A stretch of DNA of 34,545 nt from Chara braunii (Eukaryota > Streptophyta > Charophyceae > Charales > Characeae). The stretch spans positions 1,169,740-1,204,284 of the forward strand of contig BFEA01000404.1 of NCBI GenBank assembly GCA_003427395.1, read 5' to 3'. Shown here one piece after another: positions 11,504-22,241 of this stretch. Both the position numbers and the translations under genes were made by a program. Under the pieces are notes generated by a model. The model did no database searches, had not been told where the DNA came from, and saw nothing but the letters and a program-made list of their open reading frames with translations. Each line of letters opens with the position of its first letter. Positions within the stretch are counted from its first letter, which is position 1.

Positions 11504-11705
11504 GGAAGCGCTGCCGAAATTTTGCGGCAGCGGCTATGCTTTTTCGACGGTGATGGGGAAGCCCTGCCAAAATTTTGCGGCGACAGCTGATTTTTTCAGC
11601 GGTGACATGGAAGCGGTGCTGAAACTTAGCGGTGGCGGCTATGCTTTTTCGGTGGTGACGTGGAAGCGCTGTCGAAATTTTGCGCGGCAGCGGTGTTCCT
11701 TTTAG
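11504..11705 (+). repeat. Degenerate 53-bp tandem repeat, about four units
   Basis: Units start with GGAAGC at 11504, 11557, 11609 and 11662 and share AAATTTTGCGGC and GCTATGCTTTTTC blocks. The equivalent array is near 18844-19045. The period is not a multiple of three throughout, which argues against a repeat protein. Confidence 0.7.
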
Positions 11706-12222
11706 TGGTGGTGTGAATGTGCTATCCAGGTTTTACGGCGCCGACGACAATTTTGAGAAGTGTCGTCAGGAGAGGGTGTGCTTTGAGGTGGTGTTGACGT
11801 TATGTTGTCCGCATATTGCGGCGGCGACGCCTCGACACCGTGGTGACATACTGGTACTGGTCGCAAGTGGTGACAGCGCTGAGGCACTGAGGGAATTCCG
11901 TGTCAGTGGGCGATGCTTGAGGGAGTGGTGTGGATCACTTTTCTGACAGTCTACTGCGGTGATCTTCTCATTTGGAGTGTGGTTTATACGGCCTTCTTGA
12001 GTGGGCCGTTTGCTATCTTTGGTTCAGCTTCACTCAAGGTCAGTAGAATGACTCAGATTTCCCTTCACACCTATGTGAACCCACACTTGCTTGACCTTGT
12101 TCTTTGAATGTTCATTGAAAATAGAGGAAGTTGTGTTTTGTTTGCACGTGTGAATGGAAGTCTGACATGACTTTGGGACTGCATTGCTTTCTTTTGAACT
12201 TGTTGTTTGATCTGGTGTGCAG

Positions 12223-12484
12223 GTAAGTAGAAGGATGCTTGAAAAATGAAGATTTAATCATGTTAGCGAAAGTGAATGGAATGATGATTGTTTTCTATTT
12301 TTTGCTTGCATGCATGGATCGGACGACAGCAGACGACGAGAAACGCTGTGATCACACAAAGGGGAAGAAGTGAATTTGACATAGATTTTTCCTGAGGTTA
12401 CCCATTCTTTCTCGAATGAACCTCTTTGTCTATGCCCTTCCATCTGAATGATTTTTCTTCTCTGTGATCTCCTTCTTCGTCTAG
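12223..12484 (+). other. Candidate spliceosomal intron in the transcribed part of LTR 1
   Basis: A strong donor (GCAG|GTAAGTAG) at 12222/12223 and an acceptor with pyrimidine tract (CTCCTTCTTCGTCTAG|GTTC) at 12484 bracket 262 nt that is richer in A+T than its flanks. The same signals are in LTR 2 at about 19551-19812. No coding exon is recognised, so it would be an untranslated-leader intron. Confidence 0.35.
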
Positions 12485-12832
12485 GTTCGCCGTTGACGTC
12501 AGGCGATAAGGGCTGACTGTCTGATGTGGTAAATGCATTTCCTTTCCCTATGAGGCATCTGAGGCGGGGGNTCGTTGCCTCAGGGGCCGACCCTGTTAAC
12601 GACTCGGAGTGGACCGCTTAGGCGGGGNGATACCATGCTGTCGTGGTGGAGCCAGCCNGACTTATGAGATCCGAGGTTCGCTCGGGCGAGGACGAGGGGT
12701 ATCCCAGACCACCTCTTAGGGGATGGATGTGTGCTATTCACGGAAGGCGTTAAGTTCTTGACGGCTCACGCTAAGAAGAACCGCTGTAGTTTACCCTTCT
12801 AGTGGCCGTCTTAGGAGTCACAGACGAATGGG

Positions 12833-12934
12833 GAGCTGGCGCCATAAGAAGCCCAGCTCGTGTTTTCACTAGCTATTGACGGAGTGCGACTAGGCACTAC
12901 CTTCGCAGATAAGGTTGCACCATAAGAAGTGCAA
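12833..12934 (+). other. Two hairpins with a shared CATAAGAA loop
   Basis: 12833-12859 has stem GAGCTGG/CCAGCTC and 12915-12934 has stem TTGCAC/GTGCAA. Both present CCATAAGAAG at the loop although the stems are unrelated. A related GCTAAGAAGAA lies at about 12769. LTR 2 keeps both (from 20161). They lie in the transcribed half of the LTR, so they could be RNA elements. Confidence 0.5.
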
Positions 12935-14105
12935 GTTTTGGACGATCAGACTAATTGACGGAAAAAATGTAACTAAAGCATTGCCTTGAATATGTTTATA
13001 TCGCAGACTGGTAGTTCATCATTCGTGAGAAAGAAAAAGTAATCATTGCTTAGGAGGACAAAGCGACCAACAAAATTTGAAAATGGATCCTTGACCTTAA
13101 TGAGTCATTCAACGTTCGGTCGTTCAAGTCGAGTACCGACTCGTATAGTGGTAGCCGGACTATTTGCAAATGACATTCACACCAAAGTTATAAAGGTAGT
13201 GATGTCATCGCTAGAACAGTGTGATCCTAACTCTACTTGAGGGTTGGGATGTCCGCATTTCTTTGCTTGCAGTCAGCATGCGGTGGAATGAAAGAACTTG
13301 GCAACGCATCTCATCAAGTCGAAAAAGTCGTGACAGTCCAACCGTCTGGCAAGTAGAGCGTAGGTACTTTAGTCGGACGCCTTCTGAGCTTCGCATCGTG
13401 TATAAGTCATGCTTTTGTCCTTTTGTTGATAAGTGAGGTCCGAAGNCGAGTCAGCTNATATGTCTCGTCGTTGGATGAAAGTCAAATCAATCCTTGTCAA
13501 ATTGATCGGGGCGAGTGGTGTGCACGATTGTATTACATATAGGTTGATTTCGGAAGATAAGTCAACTTGCGTTGACCTGAGTCTTTTTTTTTGAAAGGGT
13601 TTGTCTGAGTGACTCTTGATTGTCTTTGAAAGAAGGGACTAGGATTGATCGAGATTTTCTTACGCTTGGAGTATCACGTCGTAGTCGACCGACGTCGGTC
13701 CGATTCCTGGGAGATGAGCGCCCTAGGGACGGGCCACGTTCGGATCCACTTTGGCGTTTAACCATGAGTACCTATGCTACAGCGAACGAGCAAACGCCCT
13801 CGGCCGACCTACCTCTGCAATTGCATTATAAAAGCCTTCGCATGTGGGTCGGTAGCTCGGCGGGGATACGCCCCTAAGGGTGGTGACAGCCCCTTAGGGA
13901 AGGTAAGTTGTGCCCCGTGAGAACCTATCCTGTCGTAGGGGACCGCGGGATGTACAGCTGGCGCACTCGGCCGGAGCGGCGAAGGGTCGGCGCGGGTTAC
14001 CGTGCCGTCCCCGAGTTGTCTTTAAAAGGTAGAAAAACTAAGTTTCTCCTGTGTGACGAGGCCGGGAGGGCCCTCGCTCGCGCGAAGGCTGATGCGCTCG
14101 ACAGG

Positions 14106-14124
14106 TGGCGTTGTTGCCGGGGAT
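14106..14124 (+). promoter_or_regulatory. Primer-binding site of element L (tRNA-Asp type)
   Basis: TGGCGTTGTTGCCGGGGAT, two mismatches to the complement of a plant tRNA-Asp 3' end (TGGCGCCGTTGCCGGGGAT). It lies 2 nt after the LTR terminus. Both mismatches are C to T. Confidence 0.8.
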
Positions 14125-16091
14125 AACGGCAAACTACCGTTGTCCCTGGTGGAACGACACTCGGGTGATATAATTTTCATCAATGGATATTAAGTAAGTA
14201 ATTTCGAACAATTTTATCATGGTATATGAATATATATATATTGCTGGGTATGAATGTAATATTCCTATTGATGTATCTGGTCATTTCATTAATTACTCAA
14301 GTTAGGTATGGTGTGGGGAATATTAAGAGCGTTTGGGTGGTATGTCAACCATAAATTGATTAAGGTTTTATCTTACAGTTTTCTGTAATTTCAGTCATTA
14401 TTGTTGATTTCTTTTGTAGTATTTGATGGTTATTGCTGATTGAATCTATGTGAGTTGTTAAACAATTATTATAGATTTCGACCTTGTATGAGTTTTTGTA
14501 TGAGAGGTGAATTGATTTTATTCGAATTTCTGTTCTTGTTCATTTCCTTGTAATGAGTGTTTTATTGTTATCATGCCTTTATGAAATTTTGATATGATTG
14601 TGAGACCTTGTGTATTTGGTTATGAATGTGATTTTGTAAGTACGAGTCTAAGGAGATGATGTGTACTTGAGTCATATGCCTGCGCGTTATCCGTCAGATA
14701 TGTGGTTCGATTATTCATCTTGCCTTATGACTTGGTTTTGTGCTAATTGTCATGAAGTGAGGAATCCTAATGTTGTGAGCCCAATAGGCGGTAGTGAGGC
14801 CTGCGCCGAAACTTTGTTCCTGGTCCATAGTGGGATGTTTTCATCTTTCCTTTCGGGGAGGATGACTACACTCTCGACGAAAGGGAGGAAGGTGTTGAGA
14901 TCTTGATTGGGATGTTGTTTGCAGGGTAGGCGACTGTTCTTGTCATGAGGGACGGAGTGATTAACCGACCTTCTACAAAAAATGGTCACCTTNCCTCCAT
15001 AGTCAAGACTTAATCAACCTTGGTTATGTAAGGTGGGGCAGTTCTACTTTGTTTACGACGGACTAATCAGGGTCTAAAGCACTGGAATCGGAGGGAAAGT
15101 GGTGAGGCTCGAGTCTAAAGCGGGGCTTGACGTCGAGATGTTATCCCTTGTGGATTACACCACTCCTCGACGCATTCACGAGACATGAAGGAAATAAGTC
15201 ATGTATGACAATTAAGTTGGAGTGGGAATTAGCCGGACTGGACAAGGACTTTTGGAAAGGGTGATTTCTCTCTGGGATGGTGACGGCACATGCTGTAGTA
15301 TAGTGTGAGTATCCTTGTGTTTCGTGGGAGGCCCAGGTTAAACTCCTGGCAGCGAGAGACATGCTGAGGTGATGGGAATGCATCCCCATGAACACGAGAG
15401 ACCCAGGTTAAATTTCTGGCAGTATGTGCTGTACGGATGAAAGACCCGCAGGCGGTTAAGCCTGACAAGACCTAGACAGGGGGTTATAACCTGAAGAGAG
15501 TCCCATCAGGGGGATAAGCCTGACCCATTTATGAGAGACAAAGGAAAGGATGAGTGACCGCCAGTGGGATGATGTTGGGATCATTCTTCTAAAATGTTCT
15601 TGTAATTCCTCAGGTTGGGTAAAGCCAACAGTGGGTTCCAGATTCCGGGGAAAGACCTGCCAGAGGTTATTTCAGGCCCCATTCCAACCCGTGACTGAAT
15701 GAAAGTGCTTTCAAAGGAAGGTTCGAAGGAATTATAAGGCTTGAAAGTAAGCCTTTGTTTGTTGAAGGCTTGAAAGTAAGCCTTTGTCTGTTAAAGCCTT
15801 GAAAGTAAGCCGTTCTCCGTTAAAGGCTTGAAAGTAAGCCTCTGCTATGTTTGAAAGTNAGTCAATGTTTGAAGTATTGCAGGTAATGAAATATGCATGA
15901 AGTATTTCATAAAGAGTATCCAGATGATTATAAGAGGANGGAAAGATGAACGACGGAAACGTCGCTCGTCACGAATGAGTATGTAAAGTCTGGATAAATC
16001 CCAGATATATTGTGATTATGTGATATAATTGTTGAGGACTTATAAAAGCTTCCCCGTATGCTNTTTATGGTAAGCGANGGGGANGTCGCTT
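14125..16091 (+). other. Non-coding interior of element L with families of short tandem hairpins
   Basis: Positions 14160-14640 are AT-rich with no reading frame of note. Then come repeated hairpins: CCAGG...CCTGG at 15333-15349 with a copy at 15403-15419; CAGG...CCTG at 15449-15464, 15477-15493 and 15507-15522; and AAGGCTT-GAAAGT-AAGCCTT-type units at 15736, 15765, 15794 and 15823 (29-bp period, with changes). No protease, RT or integrase signature is present, so the element depends on enzymes supplied by another element. Confidence 0.7.
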
Positions 16092-16109
16092 AATGGGGGC
16101 GGCGAAGGC
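16092..16109 (+). promoter_or_regulatory. Polypurine tract of element L
   Basis: AATGGGGGCGGCGAAGGC directly precedes the TGTCGGG start of the second LTR, the expected position of the plus-strand primer. It shares AATGGGG with the tract of element G. Confidence 0.65.
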
Positions 16110-17090
16110 TGTCGGGACAAAAACGTCTGTGAGGGTTTATGCCCGAGGGTTTTAAGGTCGGACATTGTCCGACTTTTTTCGTTGAGGAACATGATGAGAT
16201 TGANGTTGCCAAAGTTTGTTCAGACCAACCCTATAACTGAGAGACCTAGAGCCCGACGTCGTTGACGTGTGACGTCGTCGACGCTTGATCGAAACAGCAA
16301 AAGTCAGCAGTACGACTTGCCGTCCGCGGTTCCCGATAAGGCCGCAGTGGTGCGCGGTCATGGAAAGACTAGAGCTACACCTAGTCCACCTAAAATAGAG
16401 TCGCGCGGCTGTTCAGCCGCGTTATTCAGGGCCTAGGTAGGCTAAGAAGAGCGGTGTGCCGGGTATGGGACCGCGGCGCATGAGGAATAGGAAGTTTTTC
16501 CTCTAGGCCGCAGGGGTTGACGCCGAGNCAGGGGGTTGCTAGGCCAATACCGATGCCACCCGGCCATCCAGGCATGCAAGGCCACAAGCAGGCCGGCCGG
16601 GCTTGTGAGGCTATGGGCAGGTAGGGCCGCAGGCAGGCCGGGCTTGTGAGGCTATGGGCAGGCAGGGCCTGCAAGGCCGCGGAACGTGGGACATTGGCTG
16701 GGCCAAACTCTTCTTATAGGAGAGTTGCTCCTATCACTGTCGTGATAGGCGCTAACCCAGTAGGTTACCAAAACAAACTCTCACCCGGCGGATACCGGGA
16801 TCGAATCTGACATGCCAACCTACTGGGCTAAGCTCATTTTGGAGCTGCCCTGCTATAACGCTGCCTGCGCGATCGGTTCTGGTCATCCGATCGCACAGAT
16901 AGCACGACCCAGATCGGACGCGCGGTTCAGCATGGCCCCAACGCAAGGATGACACGCATAAATCACGATTTTGTTTTCCTATGTTTTGTTTTCCATTTTT
17001 TTTTTAGTCCTTAGGACTCGAACCGTGGTCCTCAGCGCAACACTCGTGGACTAGCCACGAGCTGTGACCGTTGGCATAAGCCAACGGAAA

Positions 17091-17455
17091 NNNNNNNNNN
17101 NNNNNNNNNNNNNNNNNNNNNNNNNNNNNNNNNNNNNNNNNNNNNNNNNNNNNNNNNNNNNNNNNNNNNNNNNNNNNNNNNNNNNNNNNNNNNNNNNNNN
17201 NNNNNNNNNNNNNNNNNNNNNNNNNNNNNNNNNNNNNNNNNNNNNNNNNNNNNNNNNNNNNNNNNNNNNNNNNNNNNNNNNNNNNNNNNNNNNNNNNNNN
17301 NNNNNNNNNNNNNNNNNNNNNNNNNNNNNNNNNNNNNNNNNNNNNNNNNNNNNNNNNNNNNNNNNNNNNNNNNNNNNNNNNNNNNNNNNNNNNNNNNNNN
17401 NNNNNNNNNNNNNNNNNNNNNNNNNNNNNNNNNNNNNNNNNNNNNNNNNNNNNNN
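17091..17455. other. Assembly gap (365 Ns) beside a poly-A run
   Basis: Unknown sequence. In LTR 1 the same place holds only about 30 bases of A-rich DNA, so the gap length may be arbitrary or may hide an insertion. Open frames across it are meaningless. Confidence 0.99.
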
Positions 17456-17488
<33 letters not shown>

Positions 17489-17956
17489 GAACTAAAATGA
17501 AGTGCCACTTGGCACACCTGGATGTGACTGGGGCATTTCAAGCCCCAATGCTTTGACAGTGCCTGCCCGTTTAACACGGGCAGCTATGGGCCTCACTGCA
17601 CCACTCTCGAAATGTGCAGAACGAGAGTGAATCGTCCGCTAGGATATGGAAACATACACGGCCCATGATTTTTGTCTTTTGCCTATCTTAGGTAGATTTC
17701 TTTCTTTTGTTTTTTTTCTTATTTGTTTTTTTTCTTATTTGTTTTAGATTTTGTCTAGATTTTTATTTTTATATTTTGTTTATATTTTCTTTTTGTTTTC
17801 TTTTGAGTGCCCGTTCGTTTTGAATGAACGGGCAACTCAAAAGCTCGACTGTGCCACACTGTTTCGTCAGATTTCCACCGACTCATCAGGAGGTTGTACC
17901 CCGACAGTCTGCTGATCGGGGTGAACCTTCAGCCACAACACGGAGATATACACGCG

Positions 17957-18037
<81 letters not shown>

Positions 18038-18043
18038 AGAGAG
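17957..18043. repeat. (GT)n(GA)n microsatellite, LTR 2 allele
   Basis: Shorter allele of the tract at 10491-10627, ending in GGGAGAGGGAGAGAGAGG. Confidence 0.95.
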
Positions 18044-18497
18044 GAACCCATTTGCACCAGATATAGACCCGGGATAGGGGAAAGAAACCCCTGCTGAGCT
18101 TGACTCTAGTTCGATTCTGTGAAATGACACAGAAGGAGAGACTACTCGTTTTGAAAACGAGTTGCCCCCTCACCAAGAAACGAGGGGGAAGAGAAAAAAA
18201 AAAAGGGTCGCGAATCTAATCGCGACGCGGGTCCAGATGCAGGGGGTAGAAGCTTCTGGGCCCTGAGTTGACAGCAGACTGTTGGATTTCAACAGTCTGC
18301 TTTACTTGGCTCTNTACANCCATTTGGGGCTGCGTCTGGGTGGGGGTAGCGGCCTGATGCATTACCGAAGCCTGGAACTTGGTTCCCCTAGGGGAACATC
18401 AAGTTTCTCAGCCCTTGATCTCGTTTGAGATCAAGGGCCAGGCTTCCCTCCGAGTTTTGGCTGGGGGCAAAGCAGCTACCCTCAACCTCNAGCTAGC

Positions 18498-18505
18498 TAT
18501 AAAAT
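18498..18505 (+). promoter_or_regulatory. Candidate TATA box (TATAAAAT), LTR 2 of element L
   Basis: Same sequence and context as 11151-11158. In a 3' LTR it could drive read-through into gag-antisense DNA of element G. Confidence 0.45.
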
Positions 18506-21431
18506 AAGNCAGCAGCCAGCCAGCCAGCATTCATTTGTGGCTCGTGCTGCTGGCATTACGCTTGGGTGAATGCTGGCTGCAGGAGAAGGGGCTGCTAGTG
18601 GAGTGAGAAGGAGCTGAGTGGAGGTCTGCAAGAGGGTGAGGGAGGAGAACTGCTGGAAATGGTCATAGCTGTGGAACACAGCCATAGCCGCCATCTCAGC
18701 GAGGTGAAGAGAGAGAAAGAATGTCGGAGGTCTGCAGAGAGCATGAGAGTGAGGGCAGCCATAGCTGCCGCCGCACTTGGTGGAGCGCATGGGAGGGCTG
18801 TTCGTTCAGCACAGCGACGACAGCGGGTTATCGACAGTAGTGTGGAAGCGCTGCCGAAATTTTGCGGCAGCGGCTATGCTTTTTCGACGGTGATGGGGAA
18901 GCCCTGCCAAAATTTTGCGGCGACAGCTGATTTTTTCAGCGGTGACATGGAAGCGCTGCTGAAATTTAGCGGTGGCGGCTATGCTTTTTCGGTGGTGACG
19001 CGGAAGCGCTGTCGAAATTTTGCGCGGCAGCGGTGTTCCTTTTAGTGGTGGTGTGAATGTGCTATCCAGGTTTTACGGCGCCGACGACAATTTTGAGAAG
19101 TGTCGTCAGGAGAGGGTGTGCTTTGAGGTGGTGTTGACGTTATGCTGTCCGCATATTGCGGCGGCGACGCCTCGACACAGTGGTGACATACTGGTACTGG
19201 TCGCAAGTGGTGACAGCGTTGAGGCACTGAGGGAATTCCGTGTCAGTGGGCGATGCTTGAGGGAGTGGTGTGGATCACTTTTCTGACAGTCTACTGCGGT
19301 GATCTTCTCATTTGGAGTGTGGTTTATACGGCCTTCTTGAGTGGGCCGTTTGCTATCTTTGGTTCAGCTTCACTCAAGGTCAATAGAATGACTCACACCT
19401 ATGTGAACCCACACTTGCTTGACCCTGTTCTTTGAATGTTCATTGAAAATAGAGGAAGTTGTGTTTTGTTTGCACGTGTGAATGGAAGTCTGACATGACT
19501 TTGGGACTGCATTGCTTTCTTTTGAACTTGTTGTTTGATCTGGTGTGCAGGTAAGTAGAAGGATGCTTGAAAAATGAAGATTTAATCATGTTAGCGAAAG
19601 TGAATGGAATGATGATTGTTTTCTATTTTTTGCTTGCATGCATGGATCGGANGACAGCAGACGACGAGAAACGCTGNGATCACACAAAGGGGAAGAAGTG
19701 AATTTGACATAGATTTTTCCTGAGGTTACCCATTCTTTCTCGAATGAACCTCTTTGTCTATGCCCTTCCATCTGAATGATTTTTCTTCTCTGTGATCTCC
19801 TTCTTCGTCTAGGTTCGCCGTTGACGTCAGGCGATAAGGGCTGACTGTCTGATGTGGTAAATGCATTTCCTTTCCCTATGAGGCATCTGAGGCGGGGGGT
19901 CGTTGCCTCAGGGGCCGACCCTGTTAACGACTCGGAGTGGACCGCTTAGGCGGGGGGATACCATGCTGTCGTGGTGGAGCCAGCCTGACTTATGAGATCC
20001 GAGGTTCGCTCGGGCGAGGACGAGGGGTATCCCAGACCACCTCTTAGGGGATGGATGTGTGCTATTCACGGAAGGCGTTAAGTTCTTGACGGCTCACGCT
20101 AAGAAGAACCGCTGTAGTTTACCCTTCTAGTGGCCGTCTTAGGAGTCACAGACGAATGGGGAGCTGGCGCCATAAGAAGCCCAGCTCGTGTTTTCACTAG
20201 CTATTGACGGAGTGCGACTAGGCACTACCTTCGCAGATAAGGTTGCACCATAAGAAGTGCAAGTTTTGGACGATCAGACTAATTGACGGAAAAAATGTAA
20301 CTAAAGCATTGCCTTGAATATGTTTATATCGCAGACTGGTAGTTCATCATTCGTGAGAAAGAAAAAGTAATCATTGCTTAGGAGGACAAAGCGACCAACA
20401 AAATTTGAAAATGGATCCTTGACCTTAATGAGTCATTCAACGTTCGGTCGTTCAAGTCGAGTACCGACTCGTATAGTGGTAGCCGGACTATTTGCAAATG
20501 ACATTCACACCAAAGTTATAAAGGTAGTGATGTCATCGCTAGAACAGTGTGATCCTAACTCTACTTGAGGGTTGGGATGTCCGCATTTCTTTGCTTGCAG
20601 TCAGCATGCGGTGGAATGAAAGAACTTGGCAACGCATCTCATCAAGTCGAAAAAGTCGTGACAGTCCAACCGTCTGGCAAGTAGAGCGTAGGTACTTTAG
20701 TCGGACGCCTTCTGAGCTTCGCATCGTGTATAAGTCATGCTTTTGTCCTTTTGTTGATAAGTGAGGTCCGAAGNCGAGTCAGCTNATATGTCTCGTCGTT
20801 GGATGAAAGTCAAATCAATCCTTGTCAAATTGATCGGGGCGAGTGGTGTGCACGATTGTATTACATATAGGTTGATTTCGGAAGATAAGTCAACTTGCGT
20901 TGACCTGAGTCTTTTTTTTTGAAAGGGTTTGTCTGAGTGACTCTTGATTGTCTTTGAAAGAAGGGACTAGGATTGATCGAGATTTTCTTACGCTTGGAGT
21001 ATCACGTCGTAGTCGACCGACGTCGGTCCGATTCCTGGGAGATGAGCGCCCTAGGGACGGGCCACGTTCGGATCCACTTTGGCGTTTAACCATGAGTACC
21101 TATGCTACAGCGAACGAGCAAACGCCCTCGGNCGNCCTACCTCTGCAATTGCATTATAAAAGCCTTCGCATGTGGGTCGGTAGCTCGGCGGGGATACGCC
21201 CCTAAGGGTGGNGACAGCCCCTTAGGGAAGGTAAGTTGTGCCCCGTGAGAACCTATCCTGTCGTAGGGGACCGCGGGATGTACAGCTGGCGCACTCGGCC
21301 TGAGTGGCGAAGGGTCGGCGCGGGTTACCATGTCGTCCCCGAGTTGTCTCTAAAAGGTAGAAAAGCTAAGTTTCTCATGTGTGACGCGGCCTGGAGGGCC
21401 CTCGCTCGCGCGGGGGCCGATGCGCTCGACA

Positions 21432-22179
21432 CCACATCTGCCTCTCTCACGGCCTATCTACGCGACCTACTTCCAGCCTCCACCGGCCTTTCTTCTCTAA
21501 GACCCCTTCTACTCGGGCCCCCTTCCTCTTCTCTTTGGAGTGGCCGACACCCTCCCCTATCTCTTGGGAATTCCAGGGCTTCTCCCATTCTTGCGCCCGA
21601 CAAATCCCCCCACCGAGATTCTATAGGAAGGCCCCTCGAGCCCTCGGTTGCCCCCTCTCTTACTGGCATTCTCATTTCCAATCGAGATCTCGGGCCTACC
21701 AAGCCCTCCCTTTCATTGGTGACCGTCTCCGGGACCCTTTCGACCCATCTTCTCCCCTCTCTCAAGTCCCTCCTGTCTTAACACTCCTCTTCTTCTCCCC
21801 TAAGTGGCCGATACCCTTGTCTATCCCTAGGGAAATCCCGTGTTCCCTCTAGCCTTGCTTCCGCATCCAGTAGGTCTGCCCACCAGGACTCCACCGGAAC
21901 GCCTCTTGTGGCTTCGGCTACCCCCTCGTTTACCGTCACCCGTGGCCCCACATCCCTGTGCACTCGCACCTCTGCGCCAGCCCTTTGCCCCTCTGCGGCT
22001 TGTCTCTCTCCCGGAGCCATTTCCAGGACCCCTTCGGCCCTATCAAGCGTCTCCTTCCCCTCAGTCATTTCTTCCACTACCTTGCTTAGACTGGCCCCCA
22101 ATTCGGGGCTCTTCACTATCCCCCTTCGTTCAGTGGTTTCCGGTTGACCAGGGAGACCAGCCCCCGCCTCACTCTCCAT
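21432..22179 (-). pseudogene. gag: gag (5' part) of element G, upstream of the element L insertion
   Basis: ATG at 22179, 62 nt after the last array ORF ends. The frame runs to the insertion edge with stops at 21780-21778 (TAA) and 21456-21454 (TAG). Dropping element L and one 4-bp flank puts this frame exactly in phase with ATG 9141 with no stop at the join, which supports it as the interrupted gag N-terminus. The product is Glu/Arg/Gly-rich and probably disordered. It contains an internal duplication: a module with ATRGVPVESWW...FPRDRQGYRPL is followed by a copy with GSRGLPIESRW...FPRDRGGCRPL about 265 nt later, each ending in a Glu run. Whether the 22179 ATG is the true start is uncertain. 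Confidence 0.6.
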
Positions 22180-22241
22180 GCACCCTTACCCGCTACTTCT
22201 AGTCGCCTCCCTCACTACCATCCGTCACTACCCAGCTCGCC

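Larger units (their letters stand above)
9184..14103 (+). repeat. 5' LTR of element L
   Basis: 4,920 bp. Inverted ends TGTCG...CGACA. U3 (9184 to about 11180) is packed with hairpins and a GT/GA microsatellite and ends at a TATA box. The R/U5 part has a degenerate 53-bp tandem repeat, a candidate intron and two hairpins sharing a loop motif. I see no genuine coding sequence; small open frames recur in both LTRs only because the copies are near-identical. Confidence 0.9.
9184..21431 (+). mobile_element. Nested non-autonomous LTR element (LARD-like, element L) inserted in gag of G
   Basis: Two direct copies of about 5 kb (9184-14103 and 16110-21431), both starting TGTCGGGAC and ending GCTCGACA, flank a 2 kb interior. 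A tRNA-Asp-type PBS lies 2 nt after the first copy and a purine-rich PPT directly precedes the second. No transposition protein is encoded in any frame. The outer flanks are CCGC (9180-9183) and CCAC (21432-21435), a 4-bp target duplication with one transition. Long LTRs with a non-coding interior fit the LARD class. It lies opposite in strand to its host element G. Confidence 0.88.
16110..21431 (+). repeat. 3' LTR of element L (with assembly gap)
   Basis: Longer than the 5' copy because of about 150 extra bases at roughly 16470-16620, including a 41-bp tandem duplication (GCTTGTGAGGC at 16601 and 16642), and a 365-base N gap. U3 and the last 130 bases differ clearly from LTR 1, whereas about 19440-21200 matches it almost base for base. 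Hairpins, microsatellite, TATA box (18498-18505), candidate intron and loop motifs all recur. Confidence 0.9.

Noticed and set aside
11319-11946. Repeat-containing plus-strand ORFs of 128 and 88 codons found in both LTRs of L
   Set aside because: Presence in both copies follows from LTR identity. The underlying 53-bp repeat does not hold a reading frame and no protein family is recognisable.
13046-13877. Several 60-85 codon frames on both strands in LTR of L
   Set aside because: Overlapping frames on opposite strands, no start-context or homology evidence; expected by chance at this GC content.
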